Assembly: GCA_963734055.1 (NCBI GenBank)
Contig: CAVTFQ010000003.1
Location: 1 to 64,000 of the forward strand
DNA from: CAIWHR01 sp963734055
Lineage (GTDB): Bacteria > Pseudomonadota > Gammaproteobacteria > Burkholderiales > Casimicrobiaceae
Reading direction: 5' to 3'
DNA length: 64,000 nt
The notes beneath the pieces were generated by a model. That model ran no database searches. It was not told where the DNA came from and saw nothing but the letters and a program-made list of their open reading frames with translations. The position numbers and the translations under genes are program-made. This document shows positions 8,406 to 17,220 of the stretch, piece after piece. Position 1 is the first letter of the stretch. The number at the start of each line of letters is the position of its first letter.

Positions 8406-9398
8406 TCAGTTCTTCGACGCGGCGCGCACGCTGTCGACGAACGCCTTGCCGCCGACGCGGTCGGCCATCTCGGCGATCACCGGCTCGGTCGCCTTGGCCC
8501 ACTCGTCATGCTCGGCCGCCGTCGGCACGTAGACGGTGGACTTGCCGGACGCCTTGATGGCGGCCAGTGCCGTCGCCTCGTCCTTCTCGGCGACCTCGTC
8601 GTTGTACTTGGTCGCGTCCTTGATCGCCGTCTCGAGCGTCGCGCGGATGTCCGCCGGCAGGCCGTCCCAGAACTTCTTGTTGCTGACCACGACATAGTTG
8701 CTGATGGTGTGGTAGGTCAGCGTGACGTCCTTCTGCACCTCGTACTGCTTCTGCGTGTACAGGTTGGACATCGGGCCCTCGGTGCCGTCGACCACGCCGG
8801 TCTGCAGCGCCTGGTAGACCTCGGAGAAGGCGAGGCTCTGCGGCTGCGCCCCGAGCGACTTCATGATCGCGGCGTTGACCTTGGACGAGTTGATGCGCAT
8901 CTTCAGCCCGCGCATGTCCTTGGGCGTGTGGATGGGCCGGTTCGCGCTCATGACGCGAAAACCGTTGTCCCAGTACGCGAGACCGACCACGCCGCGCGTC
9001 TCCAGCTTCTTGAGCAGCGCGGTACCGCCGGGACCGCGCGCGAAGCGGTGCACGGCATCGATGTCCTTGAAGATGTAGGGCAGGTCGAAGACCTCGAATT
9101 CCTTGACGCCGAGCGGGCCGAACTTGCCGGGCACCGGAGCCAGCATCTGCACCGAGCCCAGCTGCAGCGCCTCGAGCTCCTCCTTGTCCTTGAACAGCGT
9201 GCTGTTGGGGTAGACCTCGACCTTGACACGGCCCTTGGTGCGCTCCTCGACCAGCTTCTTGAAGTAATCGGCCGCCTGCCCCTTAGGGGTGTCGGCGGCA
9301 GCGACGTGCGAGAACTTGATGATGATGGGCGCCTGGGCAAGTGCTGCGCCCGACAGCGTCAGGCTCAAGGCTGCGGTAAGGGCTAAAACGGCCTTCAT
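8406..9398 (-). CDS. dctP: TRAP transporter periplasmic solute-binding protein DctP
   Basis: 330 residues with a clear Sec signal peptide (about 1-21, ending AALA before QAP). The mature protein shows DctP marks: IIIKFSHVAAADTPKG at the start, the hinge strand GLKMRINSS, and FSEVYQALQTGVVDGTEGP with the family's conserved segment. The conserved Arg that binds the substrate carboxylate should be in RGLKMRI (about 162-168). Start at 9398 follows AAGGAG. It is the first of the three TRAP genes and about 105 bases after the PrpF-TctC fusion. Closest in style to C4-dicarboxylate binders; the true ligand is inferred from context to be a di- or tricarboxylate. Confidence 0.92.
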   Translation of the reverse strand: MKAVLALTAALSLTLSGAALAQAPIIIKFSHVAAADTPKGQAADYFKKLVEERTKGRVKVEVYPNSTLFKDKEELEALQLGSVQMLAPVPGKFGPLGVKEFEVFDLPYIFKDIDAVHRFARGPGGTALLKKLETRGVVGLAYWDNGFRVMSANRPIHTPKDMRGLKMRINSSKVNAAIMKSLGAQPQSLAFSEVYQALQTGVVDGTEGPMSNLYTQKQYEVQKDVTLTYHTISNYVVVSNKKFWDGLPADIRATLETAIKDATKYNDEVAEKDEATALAAIKASGKSTVYVPTAAEHDEWAKATEPVIAEMADRVGGKAFVDSVRAASKN

Positions 9399-9503
9399 GG
9401 GTCTCTCTCCTTGGGGTGGTGAATAATCCGGCCCGTTTCCGGACCTTGCCGCGCTAACTGGGCGGCGCGACGGTACGTTGTTGCCGATGTCCACTCAATT
9501 GCA

Positions 9504-11591
9504 TCACGACGTGGCCACCGCGGTGTCCGCGTCGAAGTCGTGGCAGTCGCCGTCCGCGCGGTCCGCGTTGGTGCCGAGGCCGGCGTCGCGGACGATCTGC
9601 TGCCACTTTGCCAGCTCCGCCCGGACCAGCGCGCGCAGGCCGTCGGGCGTTCCGGCGGTGACCTCGGCGCCGTGGTCTTCGATGCGACGGATCGTCTCCG
9701 GCCCGGCCAGCACCCGGTTCAGCGCCCGATTCAGGCGCTCGACGACCGGCGGCGGCGTTCCGGCCGGCGCGAACAGCGCGTACCACTGCGTGATCTCGAC
9801 GCCGTCGACCCCGGCCTCGTGCAGGGTCGGCACTTCGGGCAGCGCGGGTACACGCCTCGGTCCCGCGACCGCGAGCGCGCGCAGCCGGCCGGCACTGATC
9901 TGCGGAGAAGCGGTGAACAGGCTGGGAAACATGAACTGCGTGTGCCCGCCAATCGTGGCGCGGACCGCCGGTGCAGCACCCAGGAACGGGATCCCGACCA
10001 TCGCCGTGCCGGAGTGGATCTTGAACAGCTCCGCGGCGAAGTGCGGCGCCGTGCCGCTGCCCGCGGACGCGTAGGCGTAGCGGTCGGGCCGCGCCCGGAG
10101 CTGCTGCACCATGTCCTGCACGTCGCGCACCGGCACCGAGCCGTTGGCCACCAGCAGCGTCGGCGAGGTGGCGACCGGCCCGATCGGGGAGAAGTCGCCG
10201 ACGGGGTCGTACTGCAGGTCCTGCAACGCCGGATTCATCGCGTGCGTGCCGATGTAGCCCAGCATCAGCGTGCGGCCGTCGGGCAGCGCGCGGGCAACGT
10301 ACTCGCTGGCGATCGACCCGTTGCTGCCGGAACGGTTGTCGACGTGCACGGGCCGTCCGAGCAGCGCCGCAAGCTCGGGCGCGATGGTGCGCGCGAGCAC
10401 GTCGTTGGCCCCGCCGGCCGCGGTGGGAACGACGATGGTGATGGCGTCCCCGGGCGCTGCTCCCGGCATCGCCTCCGGGCCGGCGGCCGGCGCGCGTCCA
10501 TCGCCGCTTCTGGGCTGCGAGAACACGTACTCGGGCAGGTGCAGCTCTCCCTCCAGGATCTTGCGCGCCGTGCGCACCAGTGCGGCGCGCCGGATGCGCG
10601 CGTCCTGGCCGAGGCCCTCGACGTCGATCTCCACGTGAATGCGGCCCTGCGGGTGCAGCACCGCAATGCTCGTTGTCCCGGCGAGCCCGCCGGCGCCGCT
10701 GGCGACCGTGCCCGGCAGCGCGAACGCGGTGGCCACGCCGATCGCGCCGGTGACCGCGTGCGACGCGTGGCAGCGGCGCGGCGTGAAGTAGCGCGAGGTG
10801 ATGCTGTGGTCGTCGTCGCCGCCGCTGACCAGCACCGGCTTCGGGACGACGCTGTTGCCGACGTCGCCCAGACCCATCATCGCGCCTGCGGTGCGCCGCA
10901 ACGCCTCCAGCCGCTCGAGCAGCGGCGTGTTGGCGTCGAGCTCCACCGGCGACTCGCGCCCCGTCACGCCGAGGTCGCGCGCGCGCACCATCATCATCGG
11001 CATCGCGGCGTCGATGCAGGTGATCTCGATGTCGTCCACGAAGTCGATGCGCCTGCCGGTCGGAAACAGCGCCCCGGTGACGGCACCCCAGGCGTCGAGG
11101 AACTCGAGGCGGATCGGCGCCGCCGCGCCGGCGACGCCGTCGATGCGCGCCGACCCCTCGTAGGCGACGCGGTGCGCCGGCGTAAGCACGGTGACGTCGA
11201 TGCGCGTGCGCGTGTTCACGTTGAACACCCGCACCGTGGTCTCGCCGTCGGCAGCGCCGACCAGCCCCTGCTCGATCGCAAACGGGCCCACCCCGGAGAG
11301 CATGTTGCCGCAATTGGGCCGGGTGTCGACCGAGCGCTGGCCGACGCCGACCTGGGCAAAGAGGTAGTCGACGTCGCAACCGGGCCGCGCCGAGCGCGAC
11401 ACGATGGCGACCTTGCTGGTGAGCGTGCTGCCGCCGCCCACACCGTCGAGCTGCAGCAGGTCGGACGCCCCGATCGCGCCGATCAGCGCCTCGTCGCGGG
11501 CGACGTCCCCCGGCGGCAGCCATTCGCGCAGGAAGAACGGTCCGCGCGAGGTGCCGGCTCGCATCAGCACGCAGGGAACGGTTCGGCTCAT
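9504..11591 (-). CDS. PrpF-family aconitate isomerase fused to a TctC (Bug) solute-binding domain
   Basis: 695 residues, two unrelated domains in one open frame. Residues 1 to about 358 are a complete PrpF-family isomerase (VPCVLMRAGTSRGPFF at the start, STLTSKVAIVS, and the NCGN catalytic loop at about 93-96), a family that isomerises aconitates or methylaconitates. After a short Pro/Ala/Gly linker, about 381-671 form a mature TctC/Bug solute-binding domain (ITIVVPTAAGGANDVLART, then GTAPHFAAELFK). The Bug domain has no signal peptide, although the family normally works in the periplasm, and no tctA or tctB is present. Start at 11591 fits the usual PrpF N-terminus; 11603 and 11633 are in-frame alternatives, but 11633 lies inside a candidate operator. 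An internal ATG at 10469 with GGAGG might make the second domain alone. It is first in the operon, divergent from lysR. Confidence 0.85.
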   Translation of the reverse strand: MSRTVPCVLMRAGTSRGPFFLREWLPPGDVARDEALIGAIGASDLLQLDGVGGGSTLTSKVAIVSRSARPGCDVDYLFAQVGVGQRSVDTRPNCGNMLSGVGPFAIEQGLVGAADGETTVRVFNVNTRTRIDVTVLTPAHRVAYEGSARIDGVAGAAAPIRLEFLDAWGAVTGALFPTGRRIDFVDDIEITCIDAAMPMMMVRARDLGVTGRESPVELDANTPLLERLEALRRTAGAMMGLGDVGNSVVPKPVLVSGGDDDHSITSRYFTPRRCHASHAVTGAIGVATAFALPGTVASGAGGLAGTTSIAVLHPQGRIHVEIDVEGLGQDARIRRAALVRTARKILEGELHLPEYVFSQPRSGDGRAPAAGPEAMPGAAPGDAITIVVPTAAGGANDVLARTIAPELAALLGRPVHVDNRSGSNGSIASEYVARALPDGRTLMLGYIGTHAMNPALQDLQYDPVGDFSPIGPVATSPTLLVANGSVPVRDVQDMVQQLRARPDRYAYASAGSGTAPHFAAELFKIHSGTAMVGIPFLGAAPAVRATIGGHTQFMFPSLFTASPQISAGRLRALAVAGPRRVPALPEVPTLHEAGVDGVEITQWYALFAPAGTPPPVVERLNRALNRVLAGPETIRRIEDHGAEVTAGTPDGLRALVRAELAKWQQIVRDAGLGTNADRADGDCHDFDADTAVATS

Positions 11592-11628
11592 GCGTCGGAT
11601 CATCGACTTCCGCTGGCCGGTTGTGAAT

Positions 11629-11653
11629 TGCATATCTCGGATCGATTAATGCA
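11629..11653. promoter_or_regulatory. Candidate LysR-type operator between divergent genes
   Basis: TGCAT and ATGCA form an inverted repeat separated by 15 bases, in the roughly 95-base gap between the prpF-tctC fusion and lysR. The arms extend imperfectly (ATTGCAT, ATGCACAAT). Position and size suit a LysR recognition site controlling both directions. No promoter hexamers are clear. Confidence 0.45.
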
Positions 11654-11687
11654 CAATGGGCATCACTCCCGGATGCGCAGCGCCGCG

Positions 11688-12683
11688 ATGGCCATCAACT
11701 TCGACTTGAACGACCTGATCGCCTTCCGCGCCGTCGCGGAAATGAGCAACTTCCACCGGGCCGCCGAGTCGGTCCACCTGTCGCAGCCGGCCTTCTCCCG
11801 CCGCATCGAGAAGCTGGAGCAGGCGCTCGGCGTGCGACTGCTCGAGCGCACCACGCGCCGCGTGACGCTGACCGCCGTCGGCCGCGATTTCGACCGCAAG
11901 GTGCGCCAGTTGCTCGATGACCTCGACGCGACGCTGCTCGGCATCCGCGGCATCGCGGCGTCGCGCCTGGGTGTAGTGACCGTCGCCTGTGTGCCATCGA
12001 CCGTCTACTATTACGTCTCGGAGGTGATTCTGCGCTACCGCGAGCGCTGCCCGAAGGTGCGGGTCAAGGTGTTCGACGCCGGTGCCAACGACGTGCTGGC
12101 GGCGGTTGCGAGCGGCGAGGTCGATTTCGGCATCAACTTCATTGGCGCGCAGGAGAGCGACATCGAATTCAGGGCACTGCGCACGGAGCGCTTCGTCGCC
12201 GCCTGCCGGCGCGACCACCCGATGGCGCGGCTGCGCCGCGTTCGCTGGGCGGATCTTGCGCATTACGAATACATCACCGTCGGCAAGTCGTCGGGCAACC
12301 GGCTGCTGATCGATCAGGCGCTGGCGGGTGTCCCGGGCGCGCCGCAGAGCCTCTACGAGACCCAGCACGTGACGACGATGCTCGGCCTCGTCGAAGCCGG
12401 GCTGGGCGTGGCCGCGGTGCCGTCGATGGCGATGCCGGCCGCCGACCACCCGCTGCTGGTCAGCGTGCCGCTGGTCGAGCCGGTGGTGACGCGCAAGGTC
12501 GGACTCATCCGCCGCCGCGGCCGGTCGCTCTCGCCGGCGGCGCAGCAGCTCTACGACCTGTTCCCGGCGATGACCGGCCGTCGCGGCGCCGCCGCGGCGC
12601 ACCGGCCGGAGGCAAGCGGTTCGCAAGCGCGGGGCGCCGGTGCGGGTCGGGGGACGACCCGCTCGGCGGGCAAGCCGGCATAG
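11688..12683 (+). CDS. tcuR: LysR-family regulator, TcuR-like
   Basis: 331 residues. The winged HTH occupies about 1-60 (FRAVAEMSNFHRAAESVHLS, then QPAFSRRIEKLEQALGVRLL), followed by a helical linker and a two-lobed effector domain (about 90-295). The last 35 residues are a low-complexity Ala/Gly/Arg extension not usual in LysR proteins. ATG at 11688 gives the standard LysR N-terminus; 11673 and 11649 are possible in-frame starts, all without a strong ribosome binding site. It is divergent from the eight-gene operon and precedes tcuAB by 24 bases, as expected for a regulator of tricarballylate use. The inducer could be tricarballylate, aconitate or itaconate (inference). Confidence 0.85.
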   Translation: MAINFDLNDLIAFRAVAEMSNFHRAAESVHLSQPAFSRRIEKLEQALGVRLLERTTRRVTLTAVGRDFDRKVRQLLDDLDATLLGIRGIAASRLGVVTVACVPSTVYYYVSEVILRYRERCPKVRVKVFDAGANDVLAAVASGEVDFGINFIGAQESDIEFRALRTERFVAACRRDHPMARLRRVRWADLAHYEYITVGKSSGNRLLIDQALAGVPGAPQSLYETQHVTTMLGLVEAGLGVAAVPSMAMPAADHPLLVSVPLVEPVVTRKVGLIRRRGRSLSPAAQQLYDLFPAMTGRRGAAAAHRPEASGSQARGAGAGRGTTRSAGKPA

Positions 12684-12707
12684 TCGCGGCGCAGCGGGGG
12701 AATGCCA

Positions 12708-14114
12708 ATGGTGGATGTCCTAGTCATCGGCGGCGGCAACGCCGCGCTCTGCGCCGCGCTGATGGCGCGAGAGGCGGGCGCGTCGGTGCTGATGCTGGAG
12801 GCAGCGCCGTGCGAGTGGCGCGGCGGCAATTCGCAGCACACCCGCAACCTGCGCTGCATGCACGACGCACCGCAGGACGTGCTGGTCGACACCTATCCGG
12901 AGGAGGAGTTCTGGCAGGACCTGCTCAAGGTCACCGGGGGGCTGACCGACGAGAAGCTCGCGCGGCTGGTGATCCGCGCCTCCGGCACCTGCCGCCCGTG
13001 GATGCGCCGGCACGGCGTCCATTTCCAGCCCTCGCTGTCCGGCGCGCTCCACACCGCGCGCACCAACGCCTTCTTCATGGGCGGCGGCAAGGCGCTGGTC
13101 AACGCCTACTGCCGCAGCGCCGAAGCGCTGGGCGTGCGCATCCGCTACGACACGCCGGTCGACCGGCTGGAGCTTGCCGACGGCCGCTTCGTGGCCGCCC
13201 ACGCCGGCGGCGAGCGCATCGACGCGCGCGCCTGCGTGCTCGCCGCCGGCGGCTTCGAGTCCAACCGCGAATGGCTGCGCGAGGCCTGGGGCCGCAACGA
13301 GCGCGGCGAGTTCCCCGCGGACAACTTCCTGATCCGCGGGACGCGCTTCAACACCGGGACGCTGCTACGCTTCATGCTCGACGCCGGCGCCGATGCCGTG
13401 GCCGACCCGACGCAGGCACACATGGTCGCCATCGACGCCCGCGCGCCGCTCTACGACGGCGGCATCTGCACCCGCATCGACTGCGTCTCGCTAGGCGTCG
13501 TGGTCAACCGCGACGCGATGCGCTTCTACGACGAGGGCGAGGACTTCTGGCCCAAGCGCTACGCGATCTGGGGGCGGCTGGTGGCGCAGCAGCCGGGGCA
13601 GATCGCGTACTCGATCATCGATGCCAAGGCGGTCGGCCGGTTCATGCCGCCGGTGTTTCCGGGCACGCGGGCGGACTCGCTGCCCGCGCTCGCCCGCGGG
13701 TTGGGCCTCGACGAAGCCCGGTCCACGGCCACGCTCGACGCCTTCAACGCCTCCTGCCGGCCCGGCCGCTTCGACCACACGGCGCTCGACGACTGCCGCA
13801 CCGACGGTCTCGCGCCGGCCAAGACGCACTGGGCGCGCCCGCTCGACACGCCGCCGTTCTTTGGCTACGCGCTGCGCCCGGGCGTGACCTTCACCTACCT
13901 GGGACTGAAGACCGATGAGACGGCGGCGGTGCGCTTTTCCGGCCGGCCGAGCGACAACCTCTTCGTCGCGGGCGAGATGATGGCCGGCAACGTGCTCGGC
14001 AAGGGCTACACCGCCGGCGTTGGCATGAGCATCGGCACGGCGTTCGGCCGCATCGCCGGGGCGAAGGCGGCCGCCGCAGCACTGGGCAGAGAGGCTCGTC
14101 ATGCCGCCGGTTGA
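12708..14114 (+). CDS. tcuA: FAD-dependent tricarballylate dehydrogenase TcuA
   Basis: 468 residues of the fumarate-reductase/succinate-dehydrogenase flavoprotein superfamily. The N-terminal dinucleotide fold is VLVIGGGNAALCAAL and the C-terminal FAD-contact segment is DNLFVAGEMMAGNVLGKGYTAG (about 428-449). HTRNLRCMHDAP and RNAF-like TARTNAFFMGGG segments fit TcuA, which oxidises tricarballylate to cis-aconitate. ATG at 12708 is preferred over 12702 because the GGGGG run is then well spaced. The end overlaps tcuB by 14 bases. Close relatives include other FAD-binding dehydrogenases (e.g. steroid dehydrogenases), but the partner TcuB makes this assignment strong. Confidence 0.88.
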   Translation: MVDVLVIGGGNAALCAALMAREAGASVLMLEAAPCEWRGGNSQHTRNLRCMHDAPQDVLVDTYPEEEFWQDLLKVTGGLTDEKLARLVIRASGTCRPWMRRHGVHFQPSLSGALHTARTNAFFMGGGKALVNAYCRSAEALGVRIRYDTPVDRLELADGRFVAAHAGGERIDARACVLAAGGFESNREWLREAWGRNERGEFPADNFLIRGTRFNTGTLLRFMLDAGADAVADPTQAHMVAIDARAPLYDGGICTRIDCVSLGVVVNRDAMRFYDEGEDFWPKRYAIWGRLVAQQPGQIAYSIIDAKAVGRFMPPVFPGTRADSLPALARGLGLDEARSTATLDAFNASCRPGRFDHTALDDCRTDGLAPAKTHWARPLDTPPFFGYALRPGVTFTYLGLKTDETAAVRFSGRPSDNLFVAGEMMAGNVLGKGYTAGVGMSIGTAFGRIAGAKAAAAALGREARHAAG

Positions 14115-15288
14115 AGCGCTGGCCCGTGACGCCGCGGTACTGGCAGAGGCAGGGGTCGCCCCATCGCCCGAGGCCATGCGTCCGGACGAGCGCGAGGTCG
14201 CCCGGGTGCTGGAGATCTGCAACGCCTGCCGCTATTGCGAAGGCTTCTGCGCGGTGTTTCCGGCGATGACACGTCGGCTCGAGTTCCCCAGGGCCGACGT
14301 CCATTACCTTGCCAGCCTCTGCCACAACTGCGGCGCCTGCCTGCACGCCTGCCAGTACGCACCACCGCACGAGTTCGCCGTCAATGTGCCGCAGGCGATG
14401 GCACGGGTGCGTGGCGAGACCTATGCCGACTACGCCTGGCCACCGGCACTGGCCGCGCTGTACCGGCGCAACGGGCTGACGGTGGCGCTGGCGCTGGCGG
14501 GCGGACTCGCGCTGTTCCTGGTGCTGGCGGCGATGATGACGGGCTCGCTGTGGTTCGCGCCTGCCGCCGGTGGGGCCGCCGGCGACTTCTACGCGATCTT
14601 TCCCCACAAGCTGATGGTGGCGCTGTTCGCGCCGGTGTTCCTGTTTGCGCTGCTGGCGCTGGGCATTGGCATGCGGCGCTTCTGGCGCGAAGTGGCGCCC
14701 GGGAATCCCGGCGGGCCGGCGCTGGTCGAAGCCGGGCACGATATCCTGAGCCTGAAGTACCTGGACGGCGGGCACGGCGAGGGCTGCAACAATGCCGATG
14801 ACGCCTTCACGCTCGCGCGCCGACGCTTCCATCACCTGACCTTCTACGGCTTCCTGCTTTGCTTCGCCGCGACCGCGACCGCGACGATCTATCACTATCT
14901 GTTCGGCTGGGCGGCGCCCTATCCGCTCGCGAGTGTGCCCAAGCTGTTCGGCGTGACCGGCGGCATCGCGCTGGCCGTCGGCACCGCGGGCCTGTGGCGA
15001 CTGAACCTCGCTCGCCATCCGCTGCACGGCGACGCCACGCAGCGGCCGATGGACCGCGGCTTCATCGCCCTGCTCTTCCTCGCCGCGGTCAGCGGCCTCG
15101 CGCTGTGGCTGCTGCGCGACACCGGCGCGCTCGCGCTGCTGCTCGCGCTCCATCTCGGCGTGGTGATGGCGCTGTTCGCGACGCTGGCCTACGGAAAGTT
15201 CGCCCACGCGGCGTTCCGCAGCGCGGCGCTGCTCAAGTGGGCCATCGAGAAACGGCGGCCCAACCCGCTGCAGCTCTCCGACGAGTGA
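14101..15288 (+). CDS. tcuB: Tricarballylate utilisation protein TcuB (Fe-S / heme membrane electron carrier)
   Basis: 395 residues. Two ferredoxin-type clusters lie at the N-terminus: CNACRYCEGFC (about 40-50) and CHNCGACLHACQY (about 74-86). About six membrane segments follow, with several His candidates for heme b ligands (HKLM, HHLTFYG, YHYLFGW). In Salmonella, TcuB reoxidises the reduced flavin of TcuA and passes electrons to the quinone pool. Translational overlap with tcuA supports a complex. Nothing follows in the operon; the next gene is a broken integrase about 290 bases on. Confidence 0.9.
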   Translation: MPPVEALARDAAVLAEAGVAPSPEAMRPDEREVARVLEICNACRYCEGFCAVFPAMTRRLEFPRADVHYLASLCHNCGACLHACQYAPPHEFAVNVPQAMARVRGETYADYAWPPALAALYRRNGLTVALALAGGLALFLVLAAMMTGSLWFAPAAGGAAGDFYAIFPHKLMVALFAPVFLFALLALGIGMRRFWREVAPGNPGGPALVEAGHDILSLKYLDGGHGEGCNNADDAFTLARRRFHHLTFYGFLLCFAATATATIYHYLFGWAAPYPLASVPKLFGVTGGIALAVGTAGLWRLNLARHPLHGDATQRPMDRGFIALLFLAAVSGLALWLLRDTGALALLLALHLGVVMALFATLAYGKFAHAAFRSAALLKWAIEKRRPNPLQLSDE

Positions 15289-15546
15289 AGCGGCCCTGCG
15301 CGGACGACCACGGACGGGCTGAACCGCGCCTAGGTTGAGACTGGAGTCGTCCTCGCGGCACGCGCCCGACCGTCGCCCCCAAGCGCGCAAGGGTGGTGAC
15401 AATCATGCGGAGAGTTGGATCGGACGTGACTACATCGGAGCGATGATGGCGCGATCGTCGGCTTCACGCTGGTTGACAGGCAGCTTTCGGGAAATTCGAC
15501 GGACAGCAAGGGGTCGACAAGCGCCCTCGATCGACGATCAACATAA

Positions 15547-15571
15547 GGCTCCTTTCCACTACGAAGGAGCC
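15547..15571 (+). promoter_or_regulatory. Hairpin masking the ribosome binding site of the second integrase
   Basis: GGCTCCTT (15547-15554) pairs perfectly with AAGGAGCC (15564-15571), an 8-bp stem with a 9-base loop. The right arm contains the AAGGAG ribosome binding site of the ATG at 15576, so the hairpin would hide it. This could limit translation of the recombinase or form a cloverleaf-like regulatory element. Confidence 0.55.
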
Positions 15572-15575
15572 GTTC

Positions 15576-16210
15576 ATGCATGCCGACACCAACACCGCCT
15601 CCAAGTCAGACGGGCGTGTAGCACCATGGAACAAAGGGAAGTTGCCCGGTCAGAAGCCACCGCTGAAGCTGAAGGAGATCTGGGCCATCCGGATTCGACT
15701 TCAATTGGATCATCGAGCCCGGGAACTCGCGTTGTTTAATCTCGCCATCAACAGCAAGTTGCGCGGGTGCGATTTGGTCGCCATTCGCGTTCGCGATGTG
15801 TTCCAGGGCAGTCATGTCGCCCCACGCGCGATTGTCATGCAGAAGAAGACCCAGCGGCCGGTGCAATTTGAGATCACCGAACAAACGCCGCGGTCACTAC
15901 CTGGATTGCGGCGGCCCAGCTGAAGCCGGAGCAATTCCTCTTTCCGAGCCGCATGTCGACGTCGCCTCACCTTTCGACTCGACAGCATTCCCGGATCGTC
16001 CGGACCTGGGCGGGATCGATTGGGCTTGATCCAGCAGCTTACGGCACTCATTCAATGCGGCGAACCAAGCCGACTTTGATCTATCGCCGGACCAGGAATC
16101 TGCGAGCGGTCCAGCTTCTACTTGGTCACAGCAAACTTGAGAGCACCGTCAGATACCTCGGGATCGAGGTCGACGACGCGCTCGAGATCGCGGAGCAGAC
16201 TGAGGTGTAG
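15576..16210 (+). pseudogene. Frameshifted small tyrosine recombinase
   Basis: A short tyrosine integrase of about 211 residues split by one frameshift near 15886-15892. The first part (to about residue 104) starts MHADTNTASKSDGRV and includes the catalytic Arg region NSKLRGCDLV. The second frame resumes as VTTWIAAAQLKPEQFLF, then carries THSMRRTK (His-x-x-Arg), LLLGHSKLES and catalytic Tyr in VRYLGI. The length, 635 bases, is one short of a whole number of codons, so a one-base deletion explains the break. The remaining sequence is well preserved, so decay is recent or the base is an assembly error. This family of stand-alone mini-integrases is common in betaproteobacterial islands. Confidence 0.85.
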
Positions 16211-16507
16211 TCCTGCCGGGTTGGTCGCGACCGCCGGACTCGACGGTCGCACACCATTGCAGACATTCGGCTTTCGCGAGGGAGTGGCGGTCATCGACCC
16301 TTCTCGGTCATACGCCCGACGAGGCTGGCCGTCCGCTTCGCCGCCGGAGCAGCCACTCAGGCGCGGCTCGTTAACTGGCACTCTCGGCCAAGAGCGTACC
16401 TTCGACGCTCCCCTCCGGGAAGAAGGATCGACGTTGCGGAGCGCAATTCGATATAGCGGGATCATGGCGGACGTTCCCGCTGCTACGTCCCGGCGTCACC
16501 TTCAAAT

Positions 16508-17119
16508 TTACTTGGTACGCAAAAGAAGCGGATCCACTACCCGCTGTAACTGCTCCTTCGTCCAAGGCTGCTGTTCATCGTTCCAGCCGTTGTGGGCGAG
16601 GCGGCCGGCACGATCGATCACGAAGCTCACGGGGAGCCGCCAGATGCGCCCATAATCACCGGCGTAGGCACTTCCGAGAAGGCCTACCGGGTAGCTGAGC
16701 GTCGCTGCGACATCACGAACCTTGGCAAGCGCCTCGGGTCCGTCGAGGCTGAATCCCAGCACGCGCAGACCTCGCTCGGCATTTTGCAGTGCGTAGGCCG
16801 AGAACAACGGCAACTCCTCGCGGCAGGGCTCGCACCATGTGGCCCAGAAGTTGACGAAGACGACTTGACCCAGCAGTTCGCGCGTAGCGATGCTGCGCCC
16901 ATCCAGGGTCCGGAGCACCAGAGGCGGGGCCGATTGCCCCAACTCCAGCGCACTTGCTCGGGTGTCCGGAGTAACCAAGCCGCCCCCCACCGCGATCCCC
17001 GCTCCAACAGTGCGCCGGAGGAGTAGCCGCCGACGGGCATCAAATGACGGATCATAGAGAGATGGCTCGGCCCGAGACTCGTGACGCTTTTTTGCATTGG
17101 ACGTTGTGGAATCATTCAT
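16508..17119 (-). CDS. TlpA/ResA-like exported thiol-disulfide oxidoreductase
   Basis: 203 residues. A twin-arginine-like leader (RRRLLLRR before a hydrophobic GAGIAVGGG stretch, about 28-48) precedes a thioredoxin fold of the TlpA group. The active site is WCEPC in FVNFWATWCEPCREELP, with LPVSFVIDRAG near the cis-Pro (RLPVSF). Likely periplasmic reductant or thiol oxidoreductase. The start at 17119 lacks a strong ribosome binding site; 17191 is an alternative. It lies about 100 bases downstream of the outer-membrane protein gene on the same strand, and with DUF2946 forms a trio that suggests metal (copper) or cysteine-thiol handling. Confidence 0.82.
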   Translation of the reverse strand: MNDSTTSNAKKRHESRAEPSLYDPSFDARRRLLLRRTVGAGIAVGGGLVTPDTRASALELGQSAPPLVLRTLDGRSIATRELLGQVVFVNFWATWCEPCREELPLFSAYALQNAERGLRVLGFSLDGPEALAKVRDVAATLSYPVGLLGSAYAGDYGRIWRLPVSFVIDRAGRLAHNGWNDEQQPWTKEQLQRVVDPLLLRTK

Positions 17120-17220
17120 GTTCACACCGCGTTCGCGCGTAACCGCCTCGCGATCGCGGAGTCTGCTGACGATATTTGACACCGTACCCATCGTGAGGTG
17201 CCACCTGTTCGATGCCAGTG

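Noticed and set aside
9540..11687. Long upstream extension of the LysR gene (1047 residues in all)
   Set aside because: The extra part is opposite the PrpF-TctC fusion and has shadow composition; the LysR fold begins at 11688.
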